Part shown: one piece after another, positions 1 to 7,749 of the stretch
How the letters are laid out: the number at the start of each line of letters is the position of its first letter
Position numbering within the stretch: position 1 is the first letter of the stretch
Assembly: GCA_050942895.1 (NCBI GenBank)
Contig: JBMNOE010000031.1
Coordinates: 1-27,081 of the forward strand
Direction of reading: 5' to 3'
Origin: JBNRMR01 sp050942895
Lineage (GTDB): Bacteria; Bacillota; Clostridia; Christensenellales; UBA1750
Length of the DNA stretch: 27,081 nt
Program-made: the position numbers and the translations under genes
Notes under the pieces: generated by a model
What the model saw: only the letters and a program-made list of their open reading frames with translations
Databases searched by the model: none
What the model was told of the DNA's origin: nothing

Positions 1-46
1 GGAGCCCTCCCCCAGACCCCCTCCCGGGCGAAACTTGTTTCGCCCG
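1..46. repeat. Partial G/C-rich repeat with a 10-bp hairpin abutting the polC stop codon
   Basis: The window opens inside a C-rich arm (1-24) that contains CCCCAGACCC, followed by a perfect 10-bp inverted repeat CGGGCGAAAC / GTTTCGCCCG (25-34 and 37-46) with a two-base spacer. The hairpin directly touches the polC stop codon (47-49). The arm resembles the left arm of the element at 10715-10818, which also carries CCCCAGACCC. In the polC sense direction the hairpin is followed by a G-rich run and not by T residues, so it is not a canonical intrinsic terminator. The element is cut by the window edge. Confidence 0.6.
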
Positions 47-3000
47 CTATATCAGCCTCATTTGGCTGGTTTCGGGCAATGAGCGCAGGCAACCCTGCTG
101 GCGCAGCATATCGATGACGGATTTAGAGGCCTTCGAGCGCTGCTGTAATTCCTCCACCGATATGAAGGGGCCTTCCTCCCGCGCCGCAACGATGGACTGT
201 GCAGCGGCCGTGCCCACGCCTGCGAGGGCATTTAGCGGAGGAAGGATCTTGCCATCGACTATCATGAACCTGCTTGCGTCCGAATCGTAGATATCCATGG
301 GCAAAAACTCAATGCCCCGCAGCAGCATCTCTCTGGCGATCTCCAATTGCACCATAAGGCTTTCGTCCTTAGGCGTAGCTTTGCGGCCGAGAGCCTTTAT
401 GCTTTTGATTGCCTGCAAAATGGTCTCCGGGTCGGTGCACATTAAAGTGGCGTCAAAGTCATCCGCTCGCACGGTGAAATAAGCAGCGTAATAGGCCTGG
501 GGCCTGTGAACCTTGAACCAGGCGATGCGCAGGGCCATGATTACATAGGCTGAGGCATGCGCCTTGGGGAACAAATATTTTATCTTCTTGCAGGAGTCGA
601 TGAACCATTCAGGCACATTGTTGTCCCGCATATCCTTTTCCATATCGTGGGTAAGCCCCCTGCCTTTGCGCACAAACTCCATTATATTAAAGGCCGACTT
701 AGAGGGTACGCCCCTGCTTATAAGAAAGAGCATTATATCGTCACGGGTACATATGCATTGGCGGAACTCGGCGATGCCATTGCGTATTATGTCCCTGGCA
801 TTGCCCAGCCAAACGTCGGTGCCATGGCTCAGGCCGGATATACGCAAAAGCTCCTCCATGGTGGTTGGCATGGTGTCCTCCAGCATGGATATGACGAACT
901 TCGTGCCAAACTCCGGCACGCCCAAAGTACCCTTTGAAACGCCCAACTCCTCCTCGGTCAGGCCGAGGGGCTCCGGCGAGGTGAAAATGCCCATTGTTTC
1001 AGGATCGTTCAGGGGCAAGGTCGCCGGGTCGATGCCTGTCAGATCATGGAGCATCCGAATCATAGTGGGGTCGTCGTGGCCCAGTATGTCCAGCTTCACC
1101 AGAAGATCATGAAGGGAGTTAAAGTCGAAGTGGGTGGTGCGAATGCCCTTTTCGGACTTATCCGCCGGGTTTTGAATTGGGCAAAAGTCGTAGATCTCAT
1201 AGTCGTTCGGCACGATCACCATGCCGCCGGGGTGCTGGCCGGTGGTCTTTTTTATGCCGGAAAGGCATTTCACCAGACGGTCGATCTCCGCATTGGTCAC
1301 ATGGCGCTCCTTTTCCGCCACAAAGTTCTTGGCATAACCAAAGGCTTTTTTGTCGCCCAGGCTGCCGATTGTGCCGGCGCGGAAAACATTTTTTTGCCCG
1401 AAAAGCTCCTCGGCATAGGCGTGGGCCTTGGCCTGGTAATCGCCGGAAAAGTTAAGGTCAATGTCCGGCACCTTGTCGCACTCAAAGCCCAAAAACACCT
1501 CGAAGGGGATATCGTAGCCGGTGTGGCGAAGTTCCTCGCCGCATACAGGGCAGATCTCGCCGTCGGGCAGGTCGATGCCGCAGGGGAATTTCTCCCTGTC
1601 GATGTCAAAATCGCTATACCTGCATTTTTCGCAGTAGAAATGCGGCGGCAGAGGGTTGACCTCGGTGATGGTGCACATGGTCGCCACAAAGGACGAGCCG
1701 ACCGAACCGCGTGAGCCGACCAGATAGCCGTCCTCATTGCTCTTTTTTATCAGCAGATGGGCGCTGTAGTAAAGTGTCGCGAAGCCGTTTCCGATGATGG
1801 CGTCCAGTTCCTTTTCGAGTCTTTCACGGACGACCGCCGGCAGCGGATCGCCATACATCGCCTTTGCGTTTTCCCAGGACATTCGCTGGATTTCATCTGC
1901 CGCCCCTTCTATCACCGGCTGAAAAGTGGGCTTGCCCTCGGGGTGGACGGGAAATAATGTCACTTCCTCCGCCATTGAAAGCACCTGCTCCGGCCCGTCG
2001 ATGACCACATATTCGGCGTCCTGCGGCCCAAGGTAGTCGAAATCCTCCAGCATCTCATCGGTTGTTTTAAAGTATAGGGGAGGCTGCTGGTCGGCATCTG
2101 AAAAACCGATCCCGGTCATCAGTATTTCCCGCAGGAGGGAATCGCGAGGCTCCAGGAAATGGACGTCCCCTGTGGCGACCACAGGCCTGCCAAGCTTCCT
2201 GCCCAGGCCCAATATCTTTTTGTTTATGCGGTTTAGGCTGTGCTCGTCCTTCACATGGCCGTCCCTCACCAAAAAGGCGTTGTTGCCATTTGGCTGTATT
2301 TCCAAAAAATCATAGAAGGAAGCGATCTTTAAAAGATCCCTCTCCTTGCGGCCGTTTAAAACCGCGGTGTAGAGCTCGCCGGCCTCGCAGGCGCTGCCGA
2401 TGATCAGCCCCTCCCTATGGCGCTCGATGATGCTCCTGGGCATCTGCGGGCGGTTGTTGAAAAAATCCAGATGGCTTGTGGAGATCAGCTTGTAAAGATT
2501 GTTAAGCCCCTTGTTGTTCTTGGCCAGCAAAATGATATGATATGAGCGGCCCTTGGCGGAGGTTTTAAGGCCGAACATGCTGTTTAAATCCGCCAATGAT
2601 CTGGCCCCCTGCTCCTTCGCCATGTTAAGGAAAAGGCCCATCAACTGCGCGGTGGCCCTTGCGTCGGGCAAAGCACGATGATGGGTTTTAAGCTGAACGT
2701 TCATTTGCTTACAAAGAAAGTCAAGCTTGTGGCTTTTGGAGTCAGGAAGAAGGGCCCGTGAAAGGGCCAGTGTGTCAACCAGGGTTTCGCAAAGCTCCAG
2801 ACCAATTTCGTCGGCGGCTTTGCGCAAAAAAGCGATGTCGATGTGGACGTCATGGGCGCAGATGGGGCAGCCCTGGGCAAAGGCGGCGAACTCCGCTATG
2901 ACCTGAGCCATTGAAGGCGCGCCGTAGAGCATGTCGTCGGTGATGCCGGTGAGTGATATGATCTTCTCCGGCAAGGGCTGCAATGGGTCAATGAATGAGG

Positions 3001-4309
3001 AAAACTCATCCACAATTTTTCCGCCCTGCCATTTGACAGCGCCGATCTCTATTGCGTGGTCGGTGTTGGCGTTTGTGCCGGTCATCTCCATGTCCACCAC
3101 AACGAAAGGGCCGTCAAGGCCAAAGATGCCGCTGTTCTCGGCAATGGCGCTCAGGTCGTCGGTGAGATAGCCTTCAACCCCCGGTATCAGCTTTATGCCG
3201 AACTTCTTAGCCGCCGCGAAAGCCTCGGGGAAGGCCTGTACCACGCCGTGGTCGGTGATGGCGACGGCCTTATGGCCCCACTCGGCCGCTCGCTGGATCA
3301 GCTCCGTGGCGGAGGCGACTGCGTCCAAGTTGCTCATGTTGGTGTGCATGTGCAGCTCGATTCGCTTGCGGGGGGCGCCGTCGGTGCGCTGGGGGGGCAT
3401 GGGGGCGGGCATCACATCATAGGCGGTGATCGAAAGATCGTGCATGTAGCTGTCGTAAAGCACATCGCCCCTGACCTTGACCCAAGTTCCCTTGCTGATG
3501 CCGTCCAACTGGCGTTCATTTTCCTTCTCGCAAAAGAGCTTGCAGATGATTGTGTTGCTGTAATCGGTCACTGAAAAGATCAGCAGCACCCGGTTGCCGC
3601 CGTTGATAGGCTTTTTCTCGCAGGAAAGCACCTCGCCTTCGATTACTACCCGGCCGGACATATCCGAAAGGCCAAGCATCTGTATGGGCTGGGTCTTGAA
3701 GGCCCTGCCGAAAAGAGGCCTGCTGTAATCAGGCCCGGATTTCCTCTGAGGCTGCTGCTCCATAATGCTCTTTACAAGATACAGCTCGGTCTCGCTGCGT
3801 TCCTGGGCCATCTCTGCCAGGCGGTTTTCGTCCTTGGCGGCGATAAACTCCACATTGAGGGAAATATTAAAAAGATTTTTTATGAAAAGTGAAAGCTTTT
3901 GATCGCAGCGCTTTGTTGCCAGGAAATCCACGGACGCGGCTGAGGGCAGCGTGAGCCGCAGATTTTCACCCCGGCATGACCATTTGGCGCTCTTAAGATG
4001 AGATGCCGCTGCGGGCATTCTTGCTGAGAGCATGTCTAAAAGCTGCGGCGCAAACCTTTGCGGGTCACGGCAAAAATCCACCCCGAAGCCGGGACAGCTT
4101 ATTTTAACGGACACGCTCTCGCAGGGGAAAAGGCCGTGCAGCCCCTTCCTGAGGCTTTCCAGCAAATATTCCCCCGGCAGCTTGTCCGATATGAACATGG
4201 CGGTAACGCCGCTGCGTTTTTTGTCCAACAGCACCTTTTGAAGGCTTAGTCCATCCAGATCGGCTTCGCAGCCGCTGCTAATGAGTTTATCCTTCCATCT
4301 ATCCTGCAT
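47..4309 (-). CDS. polC: DNA polymerase III alpha subunit, PolC type
   Basis: Replicative DNA polymerase of low-GC Gram-positive bacteria with built-in proofreading. At 1420 residues it matches the usual PolC length. Domains in order: an N-terminal region; an OB-fold segment near residues 215-300; a PHP domain starting near 314 (ELHMHTNMS); an inserted DEDDh 3'-5' exonuclease from about 400 (VVDMEMTG, later CAHDVHIDIAFL and HHRALPDA, so its acidic and His residues look intact); the rest of PHP; the polymerase core with four zinc-type cysteines near 889-925; the catalytic PDIDLNFSGDYQ near 945-957; and a C-terminal helix-hairpin-helix region (about 1345-1410). The ATG at 4309 is preceded by GGAAAGGAT at somewhat long spacing. 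It is transcribed alone, downstream of the nifU terminator and an extended -10 promoter. Confidence 0.98.
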   Translation of the reverse strand: MQDRWKDKLISSGCEADLDGLSLQKVLLDKKRSGVTAMFISDKLPGEYLLESLRKGLHGLFPCESVSVKISCPGFGVDFCRDPQRFAPQLLDMLSARMPAAASHLKSAKWSCRGENLRLTLPSAASVDFLATKRCDQKLSLFIKNLFNISLNVEFIAAKDENRLAEMAQERSETELYLVKSIMEQQPQRKSGPDYSRPLFGRAFKTQPIQMLGLSDMSGRVVIEGEVLSCEKKPINGGNRVLLIFSVTDYSNTIICKLFCEKENERQLDGISKGTWVKVRGDVLYDSYMHDLSITAYDVMPAPMPPQRTDGAPRKRIELHMHTNMSNLDAVASATELIQRAAEWGHKAVAITDHGVVQAFPEAFAAAKKFGIKLIPGVEGYLTDDLSAIAENSGIFGLDGPFVVVDMEMTGTNANTDHAIEIGAVKWQGGKIVDEFSSFIDPLQPLPEKIISLTGITDDMLYGAPSMAQVIAEFAAFAQGCPICAHDVHIDIAFLRKAADEIGLELCETLVDTLALSRALLPDSKSHKLDFLCKQMNVQLKTHHRALPDARATAQLMGLFLNMAKEQGARSLADLNSMFGLKTSAKGRSYHIILLAKNNKGLNNLYKLISTSHLDFFNNRPQMPRSIIERHREGLIIGSACEAGELYTAVLNGRKERDLLKIASFYDFLEIQPNGNNAFLVRDGHVKDEHSLNRINKKILGLGRKLGRPVVATGDVHFLEPRDSLLREILMTGIGFSDADQQPPLYFKTTDEMLEDFDYLGPQDAEYVVIDGPEQVLSMAEEVTLFPVHPEGKPTFQPVIEGAADEIQRMSWENAKAMYGDPLPAVVRERLEKELDAIIGNGFATLYYSAHLLIKKSNEDGYLVGSRGSVGSSFVATMCTITEVNPLPPHFYCEKCRYSDFDIDREKFPCGIDLPDGEICPVCGEELRHTGYDIPFEVFLGFECDKVPDIDLNFSGDYQAKAHAYAEELFGQKNVFRAGTIGSLGDKKAFGYAKNFVAEKERHVTNAEIDRLVKCLSGIKKTTGQHPGGMVIVPNDYEIYDFCPIQNPADKSEKGIRTTHFDFNSLHDLLVKLDILGHDDPTMIRMLHDLTGIDPATLPLNDPETMGIFTSPEPLGLTEEELGVSKGTLGVPEFGTKFVISMLEDTMPTTMEELLRISGLSHGTDVWLGNARDIIRNGIAEFRQCICTRDDIMLFLISRGVPSKSAFNIMEFVRKGRGLTHDMEKDMRDNNVPEWFIDSCKKIKYLFPKAHASAYVIMALRIAWFKVHRPQAYYAAYFTVRADDFDATLMCTDPETILQAIKSIKALGRKATPKDESLMVQLEIAREMLLRGIEFLPMDIYDSDASRFMIVDGKILPPLNALAGVGTAAAQSIVAAREEGPFISVEELQQRSKASKSVIDMLRQQGCLRSLPETSQMRLI

Positions 4310-4366
4310 GCCGATTTGTATCCTTTCCGTAAAAAGATATCACGCAGGGGAGCATGATATGAGATG

Positions 4367-4375
4367 ATTATAACA
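4367..4375 (-). promoter_or_regulatory. Likely polC promoter, extended -10
   Basis: Reading leftward, TGT-TATAAT has a perfect -10 hexamer (4367-4372) with the TG of an extended -10 element. No good -35 box lies 17 bases upstream, which fits extended -10 promoters. It would start transcription about 50 bases before the polC ATG. A second TGTTATAAT occurs upstream at 4493-4501. Confidence 0.5.
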
Positions 4376-4492
4376 TATTTTTCGGGCATTTGCTGCCACG
4401 AAATGAAAAACTGCTGCAAAGCGCTTGCAGGCAGCCCGCGCCGCAATTTCCCTGAAAGCAGCTAAAAAAGAAAAAAGCTAAACTTGCTGTCT

Positions 4493-4501
4493 ATTATAAC
4501 A
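4493..4501 (-). promoter_or_regulatory. Second leftward extended -10 motif upstream of polC
   Basis: Another TGTTATAAT on the minus strand (hexamer at 4493-4498), lying between the nifU terminator and the first polC promoter candidate. It has no clear -35 box. It may be a second polC promoter giving a leader of roughly 175 bases, or may be chance in AT-rich DNA. Confidence 0.3.
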
Positions 4502-4583
4502 TGCTTTTGCGGATGCGGGCATAAACTGTAAAAATATTATGCGCCAAAGAAAGCAGCGAAAGCTCAGTGCAAAAAACCCGGAC

Positions 4584-4620
4584 ACAAAAAACCCGCCGCG
4601 CTGTCATGCGGCAGGCCTTT
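4584..4620 (-). terminator. Intrinsic terminator of the iscR-nifS-nifU operon
   Basis: Read leftward, CCTGCCGC pairs with GCGGCGGG (8 bp including one G-U pair) and is followed directly by TTTTTT. It lies about 40 bases after the nifU stop, the expected place to end the iron-sulfur operon before polC. Confidence 0.85.
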
Positions 4621-4660
4621 TGCATTTTTTATTTTAACCTAAACCAAACCGGGTTGAGGC

Positions 4661-5077
4661 TTAGTCATGATCCTCGCTGTGGGGGATGACAAAGCCCTCG
4701 GGGAGAGGCTTGCCAACCTTATTATAATAATCCGCCAGGGCAGATTTGATGCCCTCCTCCGCCAGGAGCGAACAGTGCATCTTCACCGGCGGCAGGCCGT
4801 CCAGAGCGTCGGCGACGGCCTTGTTGGTCAGCTCCATCGCTTCCTCCACTGTCTTGCCCTTGACCATCTCTGTGGCCATTGAACTGGTGGCTATGGCAGC
4901 GCCGCAGCCGAATGTTTTGAACTTGACATCCACCACCACGTCATTTTCTATCTTAAGGGACATCTGCATGATGTCTCCGCATTTTGCATTGCCCACAGTG
5001 CCCATTCCGCTGGCATTTTCAATCTCGCCCACGTTCCTGGGATTCATGAAGTGATCCATCACTTTTTCGCTATACAT
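4661..5077 (-). CDS. nifU: Iron-sulfur cluster scaffold protein, NifU/IscU family (Clostridium type)
   Basis: Cytosolic scaffold on which [2Fe-2S] or [4Fe-4S] clusters are assembled from sulfur delivered by the cysteine desulfurase. It has 138 residues and consists of the N-terminal IscU-like domain only, without the ferredoxin and C-terminal domains of nitrogen-fixation NifU. The three ligand cysteines are visible: C33 (in KCGD, with the conserved Asp35), C58 (in FGCGAAIATSS) and C102 (in MHCSLLAEE). The ATG overlaps the end of nifS by 8 bases and has a GGAGGAG ribosome site inside the nifS tail, implying translational coupling. Being last in iscR-nifS-nifU with no ferredoxin or chaperone genes is typical of the minimal clostridial system. 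Confidence 0.95.
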   Translation of the reverse strand: MYSEKVMDHFMNPRNVGEIENASGMGTVGNAKCGDIMQMSLKIENDVVVDVKFKTFGCGAAIATSSMATEMVKGKTVEEAMELTNKAVADALDGLPPVKMHCSLLAEEGIKSALADYYNKVGKPLPEGFVIPHSEDHD

Positions 5078-6275
5078 TTTGCACTCCTCCTTCAGATTGC
5101 TTGAACAGGGGCGACATTGCCCTGAGCCTTTCTATTGATTTCGAGAGTATTTCCACGGTGCGGTCGATATCATCCTCGGTGTTATCGTGGGAGAGGGTGA
5201 GCCGAAGGGATCCGTGGGAGGTTTCGTGGTCAAGGCCGATGGCCAAAAGAACATGGCTGGGGTCTAAAGAGCCGGAGGTGCAGGCCGATCCGCTGGATGC
5301 GGCGATTCCCTGCATGTCCAGCAGCAGGAGCATTCCCTCGCCCTCGATGAATCTTATCGAAACATTCACATTGCCGGGAAGCCGCTTGCCCTCCTGGCGC
5401 GAACCGTTGACAACAACATGGGGGATTTCGCTGATGATTTTATCAAAGAGCCTGTCCCTAAGGGCGGACTCATGGACGGAGTTTTTCGCCATATCTCTCA
5501 CGGCGATCTCTATTGCCGCGCCCATTCCGACGACTGCCGCCGGATTTTCGGTGCCGGCTCTCTTGCCCCGCTCCTGTGCGCCGCCTTCGATCAGACTGTT
5601 TATGCGCACGCCGCTTCTTATGTAAAGGGCTCCCACGCCCTTGGGGCCGTAGAACTTGTGGGCCGAAAGGGAGAGCATGTCGATGTTCATGTCAACCACG
5701 TCTATCGGTATATGGCCAACAGCCTGCACCGCGTCAGTGTGGAAGTAAACCTTCCTTGCCCGGCATATGGCGCCGATTTCCGCAATGGGCTGAATGGTGC
5801 CGATCTCGTTGTTGGCGGTCATCACAGTGACCAGAATTGTATCTGGGCGAATGGCGGCCTCGATGTCCTTCGCGCAGACGATGCCGTCGCTGCCCGGGGA
5901 CACATATGTCACTTCAAAGCCCTGTTTTTCAAGGCCCTGACATGTGTGCAAAACCGCATGATGCTCTATCGCGCTGGTGACGATATGCCTGCCCTTTTTT
6001 TGCTGGGCAAAGGCTGCGCCCTTTATGGCCCAGTTGTCACTCTCGGTGCCGCCGGCGGTGAAGTATATCTCGTTCTTCTTTGCGCCGATGGCCTCCGCCA
6101 CCTGAGAGCGGGCTTTTTCCACATAGGCCGCCGCGTCTCTGCCAAAGCTGTGAACGCTGGAAGCGTTTCCGTATACATCCGTCAGGCAGGGCATCATCTG
6201 TTCAAGAACCTGCGGGCTCAACCTTGTAGTGGCCGCGTTGTCAAGGTAAATGCGCCTTGTTGCATTCTTCTCCAT
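5070..6275 (-). CDS. nifS: Cysteine desulfurase, NifS family
   Basis: PLP-dependent enzyme that takes sulfur from L-cysteine, leaving alanine and a persulfide that feeds the NifU scaffold. It has 401 residues, a normal length. Visible features are the N-terminal YLDNAATTRLS, the His pair stacking on PLP in SAIEHHAVL (105-106), the PLP lysine K207 in SAHKFYGPKG, and the persulfide cysteine C332 in SSGSACTSGS. The short GSACTSG loop is typical of group I NifS/IscS enzymes. The ATG at 6275 follows AGAGGGGA at good spacing. It lies 74 bases after iscR and overlaps nifU. Its general housekeeping iron-sulfur role is inferred from the iscR and nifU context; no nitrogenase genes are present. Confidence 0.96.
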   Translation of the reverse strand: MEKNATRRIYLDNAATTRLSPQVLEQMMPCLTDVYGNASSVHSFGRDAAAYVEKARSQVAEAIGAKKNEIYFTAGGTESDNWAIKGAAFAQQKKGRHIVTSAIEHHAVLHTCQGLEKQGFEVTYVSPGSDGIVCAKDIEAAIRPDTILVTVMTANNEIGTIQPIAEIGAICRARKVYFHTDAVQAVGHIPIDVVDMNIDMLSLSAHKFYGPKGVGALYIRSGVRINSLIEGGAQERGKRAGTENPAAVVGMGAAIEIAVRDMAKNSVHESALRDRLFDKIISEIPHVVVNGSRQEGKRLPGNVNVSIRFIEGEGMLLLLDMQGIAASSGSACTSGSLDPSHVLLAIGLDHETSHGSLRLTLSHDNTEDDIDRTVEILSKSIERLRAMSPLFKQSEGGVQNV

Positions 6276-6349
6276 TCTGTTCCCCTCTTATATTAGTAGA
6301 AATTGATAAAAGTTATCTTATTAAACTTTTTACCCTTTTTGCCTTTTCC

Positions 6350-6802
6350 CTATTTGCCGGCGGCTGCACAGTTGCAGGGAGCGCTCCCCTCCAGCCTTCT
6401 CTGGTCGCTGACAAGGTCATTAAGGCTGATGGAGTCAAAAACATCGTTCACTCCCCGGGTGATGCGCCCGTACAGCATATGCTCGGTGCAGTTTCCGCTA
6501 TGGCTGCAAAGCTCCTCGTCCTCCACGCAGGCCAAGGGCGCCAAAGAGCCCTCCAGCGCGCGAATTATTTCTCCTATGCTGATATCCTTTGGTTCGCGGC
6601 TCAGCCTGTAGCCGCCCAAAGCCCCCCTTGTGCTTACCACAAGCCCGCTTCTTTTAAGCGTTCCCGCCAGTTGCTCCAGATATGGCCCGGGAATGTTCTG
6701 CTGCTCGGCGATCTGGCTTATGGGGATGGGCCGTTCCTCCTCGTTGAGGGCGATGGAGAGCATCGCACGGATTCCGTAGCGCGATTTTGTCGAAAGCTTC
6801 AA
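6350..6802 (-). CDS. iscR: Rrf2-family transcriptional regulator, IscR-like
   Basis: Predicted iron-sulfur-sensing repressor of the operon it heads. It has 150 residues with an N-terminal winged helix (MKLSTKSRYGIRAML, then ISQIAEQQNIPGPYLEQL and RGALGGYRLSR). The cluster-binding motif is intact: C92, C99 and C105, with H108 shortly after, nearly the same placement as the C92/C98/C104/H107 set of E. coli IscR. The tail has an extra CNC (residues 143-145) whose role is unknown. The start is TTG at 6802, chosen because AGGAGG lies at ideal spacing and the frame begins exactly with the family's usual N-terminus. A rare start codon on a regulator may keep expression low. A candidate operator and promoter lie just upstream. 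Confidence 0.93.
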   Translation of the reverse strand: MKLSTKSRYGIRAMLSIALNEEERPIPISQIAEQQNIPGPYLEQLAGTLKRSGLVVSTRGALGGYRLSREPKDISIGEIIRALEGSLAPLACVEDEELCSHSGNCTEHMLYGRITRGVNDVFDSISLNDLVSDQRRLEGSAPCNCAAAGK

Positions 6803-6815
6803 TGCCTCTCCTCCT

Positions 6816-6840
6816 AATCCCGACTAAATCAATCGGATTT
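6816..6840 (-). promoter_or_regulatory. Candidate IscR operator
   Basis: On the plus strand AATCCCGA and TCGGATT form an inverted repeat with one bulged C, separated by 9 bases. The site lies at or just downstream of the predicted iscR transcription start and ahead of its ribosome binding site. It has the general shape of Rrf2-family operators, but binding by this protein is inference. Confidence 0.5.
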
Positions 6841-6849
6841 ACTTATGTA

Positions 6850-6878
6850 ATCATAGCACCCTTTTTTCGGCTTGTCAA
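6850..6878 (-). promoter_or_regulatory. Promoter of the iscR-nifS-nifU operon
   Basis: Reading leftward, TTGACA (6873-6878, perfect) and TATGAT (6850-6855, one mismatch) are separated by exactly 17 bases. Transcription would start near 6843, immediately next to the candidate operator. This is a strong housekeeping-sigma promoter that could be repressed by IscR bound over the start site. Confidence 0.8.
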
Positions 6879-6925
6879 TAAGACAATTATATTTTTATTT
6901 TTGGCCGGCAGTAAAAATTATTTAC

Positions 6926-6946
6926 AAATTCTTTTCATTTTATAAT
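6926..6946 (+). promoter_or_regulatory. Likely promoter of the cyclophilin lipoprotein gene
   Basis: A perfect TATAAT stands at 6941-6946, about 80 bases before the ATG. The -35 region is weak: TTTACA is only 14 bases away, and TTATTT sits at 17. It diverges from the iscR promoter with about 60 bases between them. Confidence 0.45.
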
Positions 6947-7024
6947 CAGCTAAAACTATTGCCCATCCCGGCGCCTTAATATAAAATGAATATCAGCAAG
7001 CGAGGTAGAGGAAGGGAGATATAT

Positions 7025-7651
7025 ATGAAGCTTTCTTTTTTGAGGTTTTCCAGGGCGAAAGGCATTTTGCTAATGCTTTTGGCGGCGGCGCTGCTGATTG
7101 TTTCATGTGCGAAGGAGCCGGTGCCCGAGGGAAAATATCCGTTGGTGACAATGGAGCTGGAAAATGGCGGTATCGTTGAGATAGTTCTGGACCCGAACTC
7201 CGCGCCCAACACCGTGGCAAACTTTGTTTCTCTTATTCAGCAGGGCTTTTATAATGGTTTAACATTCCACCGGGCTGTCGAGGGCTTCATCGTGCAGGGC
7301 GGCTCGCCCGATGGAACCACTTCCGGGAAGATTGATTATACCATAGCCGGTGAATTTATCGACAATCGCTTCACCGACAACAGGCTTAAGCACTTAAGAG
7401 GCACTATATCTATGGCCAGAAGCGAGGATTACAACAGCGCCGGCAGCCAGTTTTTCATCTGCATGGACGAGCAGCGTTCTTTGGACGGCATATACGCCGC
7501 TTTCGGCCAGGTTGTAAGCGGCATGGAGCATATCGATGAGATCGCAAAGCTTGAGACCGATTCCTCTCAGCATATAATTGATCAGCCGGTGATAAAAAGC
7601 ATGTCCGTTGAAACCTTTGGCATAAACTACAGTGTTAAGAAGCACAGATAA
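7025..7651 (+). CDS. Cyclophilin-type peptidyl-prolyl cis-trans isomerase, lipoprotein
   Basis: Protein-folding enzyme predicted to be anchored outside the membrane. The ATG at 7025 is chosen because GAGGAAGGGAG lies just upstream and the protein then begins with a classic lipoprotein signal: basic residues, a hydrophobic stretch (14-27) and the lipobox IVSC with C28 as the lipidated residue. An in-frame ATG at 6986 would add 13 basic residues and has no ribosome site. The mature 180 residues are a full cyclophilin domain, with catalytic FHRAVEGFIVQGGSP, the GTISMAR and SQFFICM blocks, and LDGIYAAFGQVVSGM. Such surface isomerases help fold secreted proteins in Gram-positives. It is monocistronic by position; pyrC has its own promoter. 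Confidence 0.94.
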   Translation: MKLSFLRFSRAKGILLMLLAAALLIVSCAKEPVPEGKYPLVTMELENGGIVEIVLDPNSAPNTVANFVSLIQQGFYNGLTFHRAVEGFIVQGGSPDGTTSGKIDYTIAGEFIDNRFTDNRLKHLRGTISMARSEDYNSAGSQFFICMDEQRSLDGIYAAFGQVVSGMEHIDEIAKLETDSSQHIIDQPVIKSMSVETFGINYSVKKHR

Positions 7652-7678
7652 AATTCTATTTCGGCATCATTGTAAGCC

Positions 7679-7707
7679 TTGCAAAGGCCGATTACCTGTT
7701 GTATAAT
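7679..7707 (+). promoter_or_regulatory. Promoter of the pyr operon
   Basis: TTGCAA (7679-7684) and a perfect TATAAT (7702-7707) are separated by exactly 17 bases. Transcription should begin near 7714, leaving a leader of only about 36 bases before pyrC. That leader is too short for the PyrR-type attenuator found ahead of Bacillus pyr operons, and no terminator/antiterminator pair is visible in it. Confidence 0.8.
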
Positions 7708-7749
7708 AATAAGGATAGGCAAAAATACGCTGTAAAGAGAGGTGGGGGC

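Larger units (their letters stand above)
4310..4660. other. Intergenic region between nifU and polC
   Basis: These 351 bases hold no convincing gene. They contain the nifU terminator at its right end and two leftward TGTTATAAT extended -10 motifs, described separately. The middle is A-rich with no recognisable RNA gene. A 66-codon frame at 4246-4446 overlaps the polC start and lacks a family signature. Confidence 0.6.

Noticed and set aside
1046..1714. A 222-codon open frame on the plus strand opposite polC
   Set aside because: It lies wholly within polC, whose motifs are continuous through the region; it is a shadow frame.
4246..4446. A 66-codon minus-strand frame overlapping the polC start
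   Set aside because: It has no ribosome site or recognisable protein character and overlaps the polC start in another frame.
5418..6296. A 292-codon open frame on the plus strand opposite nifS
   Set aside because: It is antisense to a clear nifS gene, has no family signature or ribosome site, and arises from the codon bias of the real gene.
7708..7749. PyrR attenuator or riboswitch in the pyr leader
   Set aside because: The leader is about 36 bases long with no terminator hairpin or PyrR-binding-loop sequence.
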